A DNA stretch of 64,000 bases from Galaxea fascicularis (Eukaryota > Cnidaria > Anthozoa > Scleractinia > Euphylliidae), in NCBI GenBank assembly GCA_948470475.1, contig OX419346.1, positions 6,590,684 to 6,654,683 on the forward strand, in the 5' to 3' direction. Numbering within the stretch: the stretch's first letter is position 1; the number at the start of each line of letters is the position of its first letter. Shown piece after piece: positions 37,201 to 51,900 of this stretch. The notes beneath the pieces were generated by a model. It was not told the DNA's origin and did no database searches. It worked only from the letters and a program-made list of their open reading frames with translations. The translations under genes were made by a program, and so were the position numbers.

Positions 37201-40200
37201 CGTTCACGGTTTAACGAGAACTTGTCAAAATTTGTGTCAAATTAAGTTTAAATGCAATGCATTGGAAGGCTTGTTCTTCCTTTCCAGGATAATAATTATT
37301 AATGGTCCTCGTCATTTATAATTTCAAAAGGTCTAGATGTTTTTGTTCACTTTAACACAGCAATTATGAAGAGACGGTTCCGCCCTGAGTTTTGTCGCTG
37401 GGATTACGAGAATCGCCGTGCGAAGAAAAAATCTTTGTAATGCCTGCGGGGGTTATACAAGGAACTCCGGCCCGCTCAACAGCCAATCAAATGGGTAGTA
37501 CTATCGTTGCTATATAATAAAGAAAATAATCGACCAAAATTAAAAATCGGCAATATTTAGAATCTGTTACGGTATGTTGCTTACCACTTCTGCCACGGTA
37601 TGCATACGTGTGGTCAGGAATTCCACTGTGATAGCCGTAAATGTAATACCAGTTCCACGTCCTTGTCAGTGACACACTGTTAAGATGAGATCCAAAATAA
37701 TTTTTCCAACCACAATCCGTAACTTCAAATGTACATGGGAAATCTGTTAATAAAGTACAAGAATGTTTTAAGAACAAACGCTTTTTAACAAGCTTATTTT
37801 AGAACAATCTAAGTTAACCGACCGGGGCTTTTTCGAGTTTGTAGTGTTTTAGTTTCAGTCTCCTGGCGTGAGATGATCATTTTCCAACAAAAACAAAACC
37901 AAAATATAAACAGTAGAAAAACTGGGAGTTGTTAGGGAAGGAGTTCCATTAGGGTTTATCGGGATACGGGATATTTAAGTAGAAAAATTACAGGAGTAGG
38001 GGATATTTGGGGGAAAATTAACGGGATACGGGGTAAAAAGCGATTCCGGGACATCGAAACTGGCATTATAGGGATGCAAACCACAGGAATTTAAAATATG
38101 ATACGGGATTTTTAGATCAAAAATTAATGAGATACGAGATACTCAGACCCCATTACCCCTAACATTTTTTGGGTTTCATATGATCTGTAACGAAAGGGAA
38201 AAAATTCCCACCATTATTTAACAGCTAGTCATAAAGATAACTTGGCGATCAGTAAAGATATCGTGTCTAAATCATTGTTTCGCATAAATGGATTAGCATT
38301 TAATGAAAAACTTACCACTTGCTTCCACCCTTTGGACATGCAAGAGTAGTTCCGTGGTGCTAAACCAACCCTTAAAAAATATTGTGATGGTGTTCCAAGG
38401 AATAAGCCTTTGTTCCGACAGCGGATTACCAGATCTCCTGGAATATTTTAGAATTTCTTTTCTGTTGGGATCCTGCACTGTTATATACTCCACATTCTTA
38501 ACTACAATCAGTTTCGCAGCGAATCCGCCATGAGCACGGGTTTGGACCACTTTCTTGCAAATCACATATGGGTTATAATAAGTCACGGACGATGGCTTAA
38601 AGTATAGAAAAACAGCACCGTCGTCAAGATTGACAACTTCTTCTGATGCACAAAACATAACTTGTCCGTAGGAAAGGCCGTTCATCCATGCCCCGTTGGG
38701 CTCGATAAAAGTCACACCCTCTGCGTTATTCCTGGACGAAACTTTCTCTAAGGTAACGTTCCTTTTGGTGATCAAAATTTCAATCCCATCTCCTCGTGAA
38801 TTAATAGTTGAACTGTTTTTCAAGAAAACCTCTTTTTCAGGAAACCAAACCCTTATACCCCCAGCCGTGCAGTTAACAATGTGCACAGAATTTACTTCTG
38901 GAACATACTGGAATATTTCTATGGCTGGTACTTCCTTTCCATGTTTTTTCCCACAGTGTTCTATCATTAAATGATCAAGTTTTGATGAAGGCAGCTTGTG
39001 CTGTGCTCGTACTTCCCGGAGGAATCTAATATTCCCCCATGGCAATCCACCGGTACAATTTAATACGACTGGACGAGAAGAATTGCAGCTCTCATTCCGA
39101 AGTGCTACTTGACAATGACTTAGGTCAGTTTCGTTTCCAAAACAGCTGGCGCGAACACTAAACTTGCAGGCAAGACAGTGGCTTTGATTGTTGTTGTGGT
39201 TACTGATCGTTGGTGTTTGATATCCAAGCTGCTTACATATTACTTTAGCAGTGTTCATTTGATCTTGATTGTGGTTTGAACACAACGGGATCCATTTTTC
39301 ATTGTACAGCATCTCCACGTGCCCTTGCCACGGGAAAGTACCCCCGAAGAGTCGCACGGGTGTCGCCTTTGAACTATGATTGTTTTTGGTCACAGAAAAC
39401 TTTACAGGACGAATCTCAGTTCCGTTCACAAACAGTGAACCGAGAACCAGCACGCCAACTCCTGAATCAAAAAGTACTTCAACCCCAGGATCAATCGTCA
39501 GTGACCCGTTTGGCAAAATGGTTAAATCAGAGACAACTTTGTAAGGGCTATACCTCATATCAAGGTGAACGTCAGATGAAAGGCGTCCACCTAAACTGTC
39601 CTTAGCTATAAAGATGCTGGTGTGGCTAGTGCCGTATATTACCTTTCCTGTACCACTGAGAAATGGTTTGAAGACAGCCAAGGCATGCTCATAGTTTATC
39701 TCGGCATGAAAAATTCTGTTTCTGATTTCAGCTTGGTCATCATAGCCCCAGTAATTGTAAGACACATCCAGACTGCGTGAATGATCAGAAGCAAATATAT
39801 TCAGGCAAAGCTCCTTCGCGAAGGCTCGACTGTTGAATATGTTGTTGTGTAAGGTAAATGTTTTATATTCCATTAGTCCTGATACATTCAATTCACAATC
39901 TAGGGACCCATTAAGAATCTTCAAGTTATTTATGAAAGAATTGTTTGTAAAGTTAACTTGTCCATTTGTCATTTGCAGGTCAATATAATATCCACAATGT
40001 AGAGAGACCATGAATAGACCTTCGTTAGACTGGAAGATGTTACCAAACATTTCAATGTTTTTATCGGATGCCCTGACCTCCACGACACCCTGTTGTAAAC
40101 AATTGTTATCCTTGAAGACGTTACGGCGGGCCTTAAGAGACGAGTGAGACGTTTCGTCCAGGAAAATTGAACGTCCTCTGTTTCCCTCAAAAAGGTTGTC

Positions 40201-42844
40201 TTCAATGATGAAATCATTCGTGCCCCCAGTTATATCTATGACCCCTCGGCTTGGACAGTGATTGAACAGAAATTTATTTCTTTTCAGGTAAATTGTGGGC
40301 AGATACCACGTGTCTGTGTATTGCGTTGTCAAGATGACTGATGGCTCGGTGTTATTCAGAAAGACATTATCTACAAACTCCCAACGTTCCAGAAAGCTCG
40401 ACTTCATGATATGTACTACCGGGCCTGGACTCATAATGAAGGTACAGTTTTTAAAAGAGGCTAGCGGAAGGAATGAATCCTGTGTAGGCCACCGTCTTTC
40501 TGAATAAATAGTAGTACGCTTGTTCCAGGCGAAAAAGGTATTAACGACAAGAAGTCTTAGCTGTGCACGATCTCCAAAAAGATGGATTGCATTACCCTTG
40601 CTTTGCACAATGCGACTGTTACTCAGATGAATGGTTTTGTAGCCATCAGAAGATACATAGAGTGCATTATAGGTTGAGTTTGAAACCATGGAATTTTTGA
40701 TGTTAATGTTACCAGAAACCCTAAACAACATTATGCCATTCTTATTTGAATCCAAAGAGCTATTCAACACTGTTAGGTAACTCAGTCCTGATAGGTCAGC
40801 ATGAAGGCCATCTTTTGGAGAGCCAAAAATCACGGAGCTTTCGATTGTCACGTTCCCAAGTAAAGCACGTCCATCACCCAGAACAATTCCACCAAGAGAA
40901 TTGCCGATAAAGGTGCTGTTATAAATGATCAGATTTGGCAAACCGGCCACAGAGTGGTTGTTTCCTAAACACAAAATGTGTAGAAATACGTTACATTTAA
41001 GTCTGCGACGCAAGTTTCCGTTTTTTTTTTTAAACGGTCGTTCCCATACTAAGACACTTTTCAACTGATAGAGTGAGTCTTTCTTTTTAAAAAAATAGAA
41101 ATTTCCAACCCAGAATTGAACCTGGGCCCTTCACTTGCTGTGATCTTCCCTAAACCACCACGCTACCCTGATCATCGGCCACGCACCCCCAAAATATTAA
41201 GTATATACTATAGTCAACTGGCTTTCATAACTGATACATCTATAACAGGTCACCCTAGGCCCTATTCCGAAATATCAACGCAATTTAACTAGGGCCTAAA
41301 CGTCGCCCTTTCTAAGAAGATTTGAAAAAGTTATAAATTGCCTTATAATAACGACACATTCCAGAGCACACACTTACATCTGCAATACTTAAGGCTTGGT
41401 TACCAATGATGGCATCGGCGGTTAAAATGGCCACGACCGTTTACGAAAGGGAAACAGGCGTCGGGGACACCCTAAGCGATTTTATATGACGATTACGGCA
41501 AATTTGATCGCGAACAAAAATCACGAGCGTATTTCGCCGTTGATTGAGGTCGGGACACTTGGCGAATTTTAAGCTGATTGCGGCCATTTGCCAACCCAAT
41601 TTTATTCCCGGGCACCATACACCATACACGCGCACTGTGATAACTCGAGATAAAATCGCCCACGCTGATTGATCGACTTTACTGGCGATTCGCAGTAATG
41701 AGCGTATAAAATCGCGGGAACGAAGGATGGTGAATGCCGGTGAATATGTGTGCCGATGCCTGACATACCAAATACTGGCGATTTAACACGCTGATCACGG
41801 CGATTGCCAAAAATAAAAATCGCTGCACAGGCCACAGTGGAGGAGTTTCGCTGATCACCGCGATCTATGTATAAAATCGTGGTGTGTATCACTCCATGTT
41901 TGGATGGAATAAAAAAAAAGGAGATTGTTGGTGCTGGTCAGTTTTCGAGCGGATCTGAGGGCAGCCTATCCCCCACAAACAACACCACAGTCAGTAACTA
42001 CATTACTGTCTCAAATGGTCTCAATCAACACGAGTTCACTTTTTATGCAAGTTACATCTCCTCTCCGTTAAAACTACGCTTAATAATCGCAAACGAATAG
42101 TACAAATCTAAGGAATTGTTAAATTAAAAAGTGTAAATAGTGAAATGAAAAGCAAACATCAAGCAAAACTTGAGGTTATGCGCCCCTGAAGTAGCAAAGG
42201 CAAAAGTTTATAATAACCTCTTGATATTTAAGTCTACACGCTTTTAATACGAAATGTTTCGCATGCAACAAGACAATTAACCCAATTCTTCAAATTTGAA
42301 GAGGAATATGTTAGTGTTCACGTTCGTTCTACTTTTCCCGTTGTCGTTACCTTCACTGCCAACGCCTGTCACTGTCACTGTCACTTTTACTGTCTCTGTC
42401 TCTGTCTCTGTGTTTGTCCCTGCCCTTGTCCCTGTCACTGTTACCGTTACTGTAACTGTAATTTTTACTGTTACTGTCACTGCCACTGTCACTGTCCCTG
42501 TCACTGTCACTGTCACTGTTACTGTTACTGGTACTGTCACTGTCTCTGTCTCTGTCTCTTTCTCTGTTCCTGCCCCTGTCCCTGTTCCTGTCACTCTAAC
42601 TGTTACTGTTACTGTAACTGTAACTGTAACTGTAACTGTAATTGTTGCTGTTACTGTTACTGTGACTGTGACTGTGACTGTAATTGTTACTGTTACTGTC
42701 ACTGTTACTGTTACTGTTACTGTTACTGTCACTGTTACTGTCACTGTCACTGTCACTGTCACTGTCACTGTTACTGTTACTGTCACTGGTACTGTCACTG
42801 TCTCTGTCTCTGTCTCTGTCTCTGTCTCTATCTCTGTCTCTGTT

Positions 42845-42885
<41 letters not shown>

Positions 42886-45800
42886 TACTGTTACTGTTAC
42901 TGTTACTGTTACTGTTACTGTCACTGCTACTGTTACTGTTATTGTTACTTGTACTGTCACTGTCACTGTTACTGTTACTGTTACTATTACTGTTACTGTT
43001 ACTGTTACTGTTACTGTTACTGTTACTGTCACTGTCACTGTCACTGTTACTGTTACTGTCACTGTCACTGTTACTGTTACTGTTACTGTCACTGTCACTG
43101 TTACTGTCACTGTTACTGTTACTGTCAGTGTCACTGTTACTGTTACTGTCACTGTCACTGTTACTGTTACTGTCACTGTCACTGTCACTGTCACTGTCAC
43201 TGTTACTGTCACTGTCACTGTCACTGTCACTGTCACTGTCACTGTCACTGTTACTGTTACTGTCACTGTCACTGTCACTGTCACTGTTACTGTCACTGTC
43301 ACTGTCACTGTCACTGTCACTGTTACTGTTACTGTTACTGTTACTGTTACTGTCACTGTCACTGTTACTGTTACTATTACTGTTACTGTTACTGTTACTG
43401 TTACTGTTACTGTTACTGTTACTGTCACTGTTACTGTTACTGTCACTGTTACTGTTACTGTTACTGTTACTATTACTGTCACTGTCACTGTTACTGTTAC
43501 TGTTACTGTTACTATTACTGTCACTGTCACTGTCACTGTCACTGTTACTGTGGCTGTTACTGTTACTGTTACTGTCACTGTCACTCTTTATGGTACTTGT
43601 TCTAATACTTGTAGTTTTATCTAGTTTATATATTTAATGTCACAGGACCTTACCTTTCACAAGAAACACTAAAAAGTGTGCAGACGACAAGGATGAATAG
43701 CTATCAAGAACGACCGAGTTGTTGTTTGACATCCAGGTAGGGCGACCCCGCCAATTTAGGTCATGAATGTCCCAGATATTGTCTGATGTTGATTTTGTCC
43801 CGCTGTAGGCGTGAAAACCATGATAATAGTTCGGCTCATGGTATATTAACTGCATACCGATGGTGTACTCCTGCGGAACTGTGATTATACTTTTGCACGA
43901 CTGCCTGTTCCATTTTGTTACCTGTAAGTAGTACACCAGGCTCGACGGGCCGAGAAAAATATTTTTTTGGGAGCACATGTTGAAATTATTTTTCACTTGT
44001 CTTGCAGCCATAGTTGTAACATGGGTGTTTAGGGAGTTCCAGTTAACAGAAGAAAAAAACCCACGGCCTTCAGTGTTTAGGACTTCACTATTAACGATTT
44101 TGATGAATGGGGACTCCAAACGTATTCCATCAGATGAGCTATGAGAGATCCGTGAATCTTTCAAGTCGCTGGAGCTCTTAAAGGGATCAGGGTACATTAT
44201 TTGGACGCCAATAGAAGCGGACTTATCTACTCTCACTCCGCTGATGTCGTGGTGACTAAGGTCGATTCTTAAGGCAATTCCTGGTACACTTAAGTCACTC
44301 CTATAGGCAAAACCAGCGTAAGCTATGTCAAGGTTCGCGATGACGCTCTTCTTTGGAGTTATTGGTAGATGAATACCGCTCCAGTAAGGAATCTTGCAGA
44401 TGATGTAGGCGACGTGTCGTGAGCAAGTCGATTGCGAAATCCATTGTTCCTGATGGCAGTTAGCGATGTTTTCATTTTCATTCGTGTCACAGTAAACGTT
44501 GTGCAGAAATATGTTTTCTCTTCCACTGGGTGAACGATAGTCATAACTGTATGTTTCATAGCCTAATTGTCTGCAAACAATTGCATACTCGTGATGATAG
44601 CTTCTGAGACACACTGACATCCATGTTTTATTAACCCAAATTTCCAGTCTCCCTTCCCAGGGACCTGGGCCGTCCACCAGCCTCAAGTTCTCTCTTGGTA
44701 TTTTTGGGACAAACGATGCTCTTTTGATGGCTGTACCTTTGATGATTACTTGGCCATATATGAGGAAGACCCCTTGCAATGGGAACTCTAATGTCACGTT
44801 TTCTTCAATTGTAAGAACGCCATCGAGCAACACTGTGGCATCACCGGTAACTTGGTAGGGTCCAGTGTCTTTATATAAAGTTACTGATCGATTTAATGTT
44901 CCACCCAACTGGTTTCCTTTAAGGAAGCATATGGGTCTAGAGTCATTATGGAGCTTCACGTTGCTGGTATTACGGAAAACCATAAATGGATAGTAAAGGA
45001 TCTGCGCTAACTCAACTCGATCTTCGAAGTCAAAAATTCTCGTTTTCACATGACATTCATTTTTTGATCCCCACCAGTTTTCACTTGCTTGAAACATTCT
45101 CTCGTAGTCTTGGAAGAGCGTTGCTAATTCATGTGGGAACTGGGGGTTTTCAAACAAATTGTGCAGCACGTTAAAAGTTCCTTCATTAATAGCTAGGACA
45201 GCCTGTGTTTTGGTACGAATATAGCGAGAAGAAAATTGCCGCACAGCTTTGTTGTTCATGAATGTGTTGTTCTTAATAACCATGAGACGTCTGTCTGGTA
45301 AGGATTTATAGTCGACAAAGACTACATATTCTCCTTTGTTATCCACGAAGGTATTTTCTATAAGATTCACAGTTACTGGGAAAGGATTTATTATGTGGCA
45401 ATTGTAATCGGCGTTATGAATGAATCTCAAGGTGTATCCGGTGTTTCCTTCCAGCAGGTTACGCTTTAGTATAGCATTCAACTGGTACTCTTCAGGACTA
45501 CTAAATAACACGCCGAGTTTTTTATTCCATTTTACTTTGTTTCCTGTAAAAGAAAGCTGAACCCGTTTTTCTGTGTTATGCCATGTATAGCAGCTATAGG
45601 AGTAAAATTTGCATCCCGCCTCAGTGTTGTTGGCAATCATAGTGTTTGCAATCGTTACAGTGAAATTAACAGAGACCTTGTTATAGGAGTGACCGAAGCT
45701 AATTCCATATCTGTTACTTAAAACAGAACAGCCTTGGATCTCGAATGAATCAAGACCAGCATCGGAGTCATCAACCACGACTATGCCATCTCTTTGGTTG

Positions 45801-48800
45801 TAAGTGACAGCACTGTTTTCCACTATGACCGTTCCTTCTTGTTTTGTCAAGTAAAAACCATCCCTGATATTTTCAACCGAAGACAAATCTTCGATGTTAA
45901 AGACACTCTTTCCAGTGGCAACATAAACTCCGGTGTGGTCATTTCTGGACGTGGAAACTTTCTTCAAAATGATATCACGTGCTATAACTTCGCCGAAAGA
46001 TAAACCATGCCAACCATTTCCATCGAATGAGGACGACGTTATTGTGATAATGGTGGCGCTTATTTTTTCGAAGTAGGCTCCGTAATTACGCCGATTTCCA
46101 GATGAAACTACGCTTGCTAAGTGGACATTGCAGTTTTCAGCAAAATTTAGCATGTATATTCCATGTCTGTTTGTGGTTTTAAGAGACTTCAGGCCAGAGA
46201 TATTTATGGTGGAGTTAACCTGGTGTGAAATGAGCAATCCATTTTCAGTGTTTTTTTGAACAGTGCTGTTAGACATGGAAAGAGATATACTTCCAGCTTC
46301 AAAAACGACTCCCGATTCCTGGTTATCAGACGAGTTCACTTTCTCAAATTCAGCCAGGCCCGACATTCGCTCAATGTGGACACCATGTTTGCGGTTGCTC
46401 AGAAACCTTGTTGATACGATGTCAAGCTTGCCATGTGTTAACAGGGTGTGCAGTCCAGAGAAACCACTTTGTTTTACTATAGTCTCCATAAATTGACAGC
46501 GACCAGCCAGGTTGTAAATTGAGACACCACTTTTGAAATTGTTGACAAAGTTGCCTTTTGAAACGAGAAGTGACAACGGCAGACCTAATTCAGAAAGGAA
46601 AATTGTTATTTTCAATAGGTTGTTTACTAGTACATAACAGTCCTGCTTGAGTTTTTCTATTTAACAGCCAACTGTTCTTATTTACCTAATAACTTTGATT
46701 TAGGTGGCATGAAACCTGACTTGGTACTGGCTCAACCATAATAATAATAATAATAATAATAAAGAAAACGACTGCTGGACGTGTGGAATTCCCGTAACAC
46801 CAACAACGAACTAACAGAGTCAGTGAGCAGAGCTTGGCTGATTAGGTACGCTAGATTAAGAACAAGAGGTAGCTAGAGACGGTGGAACGAGACGAAATAG
46901 CCCAGAATAAGACATAAACATCAGGAGACTGAAACTACTGAGCTTATTACCATATACACCAGAACGTGCAACAACAATTGAACCCCAAGAAGAACACCGA
47001 GGTGAAGACAGCATGCGAACTAAAGAGAAACCCAGAGTTTCCACCGCTGAAAATGTAAGATAAGCCGGATTCCGGAATCCAATAAATTTTCCCTTGTAGA
47101 ATCCGAAATCCAGGGCTCTGGAATCTGGAATCCAGCTCTCGGAATCCGGAATCCCGCTAAAGATTGGAATCTGGAATCCAAGTTGCTGAAAATTCATTCA
47201 AATCGGGCTGATTGGAATCCGGAATCCAGTACCTGGAATCCGAAATCTACAGTAGGGAATCCAGAATCCAAGACTATCTCGGATTACATTACATGGGGCG
47301 AGAAGAAGTACAGGAAAAGATCAGCCCAAAATTGGATGCTCTCTGGGACAGGATTCTAGAAATTGTGCAACTAGAACAGAGAGTACAGGGATTACCATCA
47401 CTGAAGTCATGCCTATAGAACAAATCTGAGAAGAGAAGTTCGAAAAGTCATGGAAGGCGTCAAAAGGATTCAGACGCACAACATCACTGAACTGAACTCT
47501 TCACTGTATGCAGCTGCATATGTCAGTTAAGAAAGAATGGGAATGTTAAAAGAAAGGAAAATGAGAAGAACTGAAGAGCCATTCTGGAAGAGAAGGATTA
47601 CGAGGAATATGGAAGCTTGGAGGAAACAACTGAGCAAGATTGAGGAAACACGAGACTGAAATAAAGAGAGAGGGAAAGGTTGACAGAAAAATGATATTTA
47701 CTTAGTAAATAAATGGGCTTATGCATCTTGGAAACAGTGAATCTATTGAGCCTTCTGGTCAGGTGATTGTAACATAATCTTGCAATCGCAACTTTACTCC
47801 CTTACTTAAAGCCGTGAAGAACGATATTCATCCTCTTTTGCTCGAAGCAGTCAAGTTCTGTAATCAACATTTCCCACTCTCCCTTTGGCCCTCGGTGAAT
47901 ATTAGTTTTATAATGCGGGCGGGTACCCCCTCACCTTTGCTGGGAACAGTTTCATGTAGACTAAGCTTCATTGGTTTTGCGCAGTTGTTGCAAAAAATAA
48001 ACGGCCACTTAGGTGGCCAAAATACGGCGGAATGTGTCACGTCTGATCTCTTCCTCTTTGACCGCCGACCGGTTAGCTCAGTTGGTAGAGCATCGGACTA
48101 CCGTGTGGGAGGTCGCGGGTTCAAACCCCGGCCGGACCTTCACTCAGAGTCTTTAAATAACAACACTTGTTCCTATAATCTTTGGGACGTTAAAGAACTC
48201 ACACACTGTTCGAAAAGAGTAGGGGACGTAGTCCCCGGTGTGGTGATCTATCTGCTGTATGGGTTGGGTGGGGTGGGTGAGATCAATTGGACTGATAGCG
48301 GCAGCCAGAGGCGCCTGTACAAGTCCGATCTCACCACACAGAAAAAGCATTGTAAGGTCACACGTTTGTAGTGACTCTTCTCAGATTCCTTTCCTTTCCT
48401 CTCCTTTCCTTTCCTTTCTTCCCAGCAAACCGAGCTCAACCAAGACAATGACCGCCGTATATAATCTTTTCCTAACGGTTGCAAATGGGGCATAAAAATA
48501 GGACATGACTATCTACACAAGCAAGGTGCTGAAGTATAATCGGCCGGATATTATTCTAGTGCATAAAGATACACAGAGATGGACACTTATTGGCATAGCT
48601 GTGCCGGCGGACCAGAAATGCATTACCGGAACTGAAGAGGAGAAGGTGGAAAAATACCATGAACAAACATTTGAAATCTGAAGGATTCATGGAGCCCCAA
48701 AAGTCACACGAGTACTTATCATGATTGGTGCTCTTGGAAGCATATCGAAATGCGCAAAGACCTGGTATCGCAAGATAGGTGTACCTGACTTCATTGGGAA

Positions 48801-48917
48801 AGTACAGTTGTCGGCCAGTCTTAGAACTGCCCACCTATTGTGGGGAGTTGCTGAGACACAATCTACAGTACCCAATAAAACACCTGACAACTGGAGAGAG
48901 TCGAATAACCGAATAAT

Positions 48918-48950
<33 letters not shown>

Positions 48951-51900
48951 CATAAGAAATACTAATAATTAACGTAAATTAATACAAGTCAGAGGACCAA
49001 AAATAGTCCCTACCTTTCTCGTCTACAATGATCATCTCTAGCTTAGGAAGTCTGACATCTCTTCTGCAATGGAATGAAATCTCTAAAACAGAGGAGGAAG
49101 CCGTCTTTAACACATTTCCATTGTAATTGCTGGTGATTCTACGAAGCATAGTCTTGTTTGATTTACTTCCATCCGTAACATTGAGTTCAAACTCGCTTCC
49201 AGAGATCAGTCGAAAATGTACGGAGAGACTTCCGCCTGGAGGAGCTAGAAAAATCTGAGATATATACACAACAAAAACGACAATAAAAAAAAAACTATAT
49301 GGCAAAATCGTAAATGGTTTGAGTCCAGGAGTCATATCATAGCTAAGTGGAATACGCTCGTCCAGGTGAGTGTAGTCCTCACAAGGACTGGTTAAGGTGA
49401 CATTCACTGACGTTTCGACGACCTGAGCGGAAGTCATCATCAGAGTCAAGTGTCAGTAGATGGTGTAAATACTTTGGCCGTTGATGTGATTGGGCAACGA
49501 AGTTGTGATGGTATTGGTCGACTGTCAGTTAGGCCTAGTTGCCTTTGTCTGTAAAGACTGTGCACAGTGATTGGTGCGTTTCGATGAGTCTTTTGTTAGC
49601 CTAATGTCTGTACGTGTATTGTTAGTAAAATTAGGTTCTGCGCGGTAAGTGTTGTGTCTAATTATAACCAAGTCGCGGTTGTAGTTGTTCGTACTATAAA
49701 CGTTGTCTTGGTGCGTTCGTCTGCTAAACTTTCACGTGAGTCACAAACTAATTGTGCTCGTCTAGTTAGGGTGCGTATTGTCGTTGCTTTGTGTGAATTA
49801 ACGAACATTACGAATACTAACCCGACACCTGTCATTACAGCGACGAGACCCTACATCAAAGGAACCTCGGAAACCATTGCACGCGTCCTACAGCCCTATA
49901 AAATCCGTGTTGCCCACAAACCCATCACTTTACAGCAACTACTACTCTTTTTGGTTCAATTCTGCCAAAATTAGTGCCTTTTGCCTAACTATCGTGCAAT
50001 AAATACTCCTACAGAATGAACATGATAAATTACCATAAATTTTGGTAGGGAGAGCTACAGATAACAATGTTTTGGTGATTTTTCAATGCAGAGGGTAACA
50101 TTTTGAATAAACTTGCTTTTTTTAAATTTCAATCCATTTCCATCCTAGTCATCTTTAATGGCAGGATTTTGTAACATAAATGCAGCACTACAGTCTTTGG
50201 CAGCAAAACTCAATCATTATTTTAAGGTTTCCACTGATGCATTAACAGTTTTAAGCTTTTTAAAGTGATGGTACAATGGCGTGACAATGCCCCTTTAAGG
50301 TTAACGACGAACCTAAAGACAAACAAGATCAGGCAGTTAACAAGATCAAATGCTGGTACTTCCTGGGCACCTAAATCGCTGAGACCGGCAGAAATGTGAA
50401 CCGACTGACCGAATACAGACGAGCGACGAGAAATGGTGATCTCAACAATAACATTGCTGACCACCATCTACAGATCGACAAACTACAGAATCGACTGCTG
50501 AATGCGTTACATTAAGTACTATTTCACAGCAAATGCCTGACAACTAGGCTTAACTGAGAGTCGACCAATAACATCACGACTTCGTTGACCAATCACATCA
50601 ACGACCAGAGTATTTATACCATCTACTGACGTTACACAAATCACTTGACTCTTATGATGTCGAAACGTCAGTGAATGTCACCTTAACCAGTCCTTGTGAG
50701 GACTACACTCACTTGGACGGGCAATTATTTTCTTTTTACGCCCACTTCAAGATGGCTGCCACTCACCGTTGTCGACTGGTAACTAGTATCCAAGCACGAT
50801 TTAGTACTGGGATCTACTAGAAGAATTTGCTTTTGTTTACGGTAACAATGTCTCACAAGTAAGGAAACTGTAGACTAAAACTCGTTCAAATTGGCCTCTT
50901 TTTGCCCCAGTTTTGACTCTGAGATTCGATGTAAGTGTCCATATTTTACGCGTTTACATTTAAAGTCTAAATTTTATGACAGATGGTTTTGTGAAGAAGT
51001 CGAACCGTCAGCTGTTCTTTCGAGGGATAGCTGGACTTCGAGATTTTGTCTCAGGCGCTAGGGTATGAGGAGTTTCGCTCTATTTTTGTTTGCAGCCCGA
51101 CTTGCTATGTCAAAGAAGTTTCAAGGGTTCTTTTAGCTCGCTCGAAATGTGGGCGTAAAAAAAGACACCGCTCGAAAATTCACGCCCACTTTACGGCCGG
51201 TAACCAGCCAAGGTTTTAAAAACACTAAATGGCCGGCAGTTCGAGCTTTTTCCAAAAATTGTGGAATCAAAGAATCCTGGCTAAACCAAACCATGGTATG
51301 TCGATTAGCAAAAAGTCAAGCGATCCTGAAATGATTTTTAGATCTAAAGTCCAGCGCTTGCTTATGCTGGGCTTATTGGATGAACCGTATTTTGTGACAC
51401 TTAGAATTTTTTTCAGGTCGACTGCCGGCCAAGGTGTTAAAAACACTAAATGACCGGCGGTCCGATAAAAATTGTAGAAATGATGGATAAATCCTACAAA
51501 AGCGGTTACATAGATGGCTGATCTTTGACAGTTTAAATTGACCGGAATTCTTCGATCTTGCAATTTTTATTGAACTGCTGACTTAATGTTTTTGTGTTAA
51601 AAACACTAAGTCAGCAGTTCAATAAAAATTGCAAGATCGAAGAATTCCGGTCAATTTAAACTGTCAAAGATCAGCCATCTATGTAACCGCTTTTGTAGGA
51701 TTTATCCATCATTTCTACAATTTTTATCGGACCGCCGGTCATTTAGTGTTTTTAACACCTTGGCCGGCAGTCGACCTGAAAAAAATTCTAAGTGTCACAA
51801 AATACGGTTCATCCAATAAGCCCAGCATAAGCAAGCGCTGGACTTTAGATCTAAAAATCATTTCAGGATCGCTTGACTTTTTGCTAATCGACATACCATG

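Noticed and set aside
42277..43637. ORFs of 435, 442, 317 and 218 codons on both strands
   Set aside because: All are translations of the CTGTNN hexanucleotide array. Only simple di-residue repeats result, and the flanking exons splice over the region in phase.
48062..48135. Functional tRNA gene
   Set aside because: D-arm and T-arm look good, but the acceptor stem is imperfect and a conserved 200-bp SINE body follows. A tail fragment of the same family occurs near 16,770.
48979..49449. 156-codon minus ORF as a single exon
   Set aside because: Only 49,014-49,244 is exon 3. The upstream part ([16 protein letters not shown]) is a Penelope-like repeat also found inverted at 50,660-50,719, and phase requires the acceptor at 49,245.
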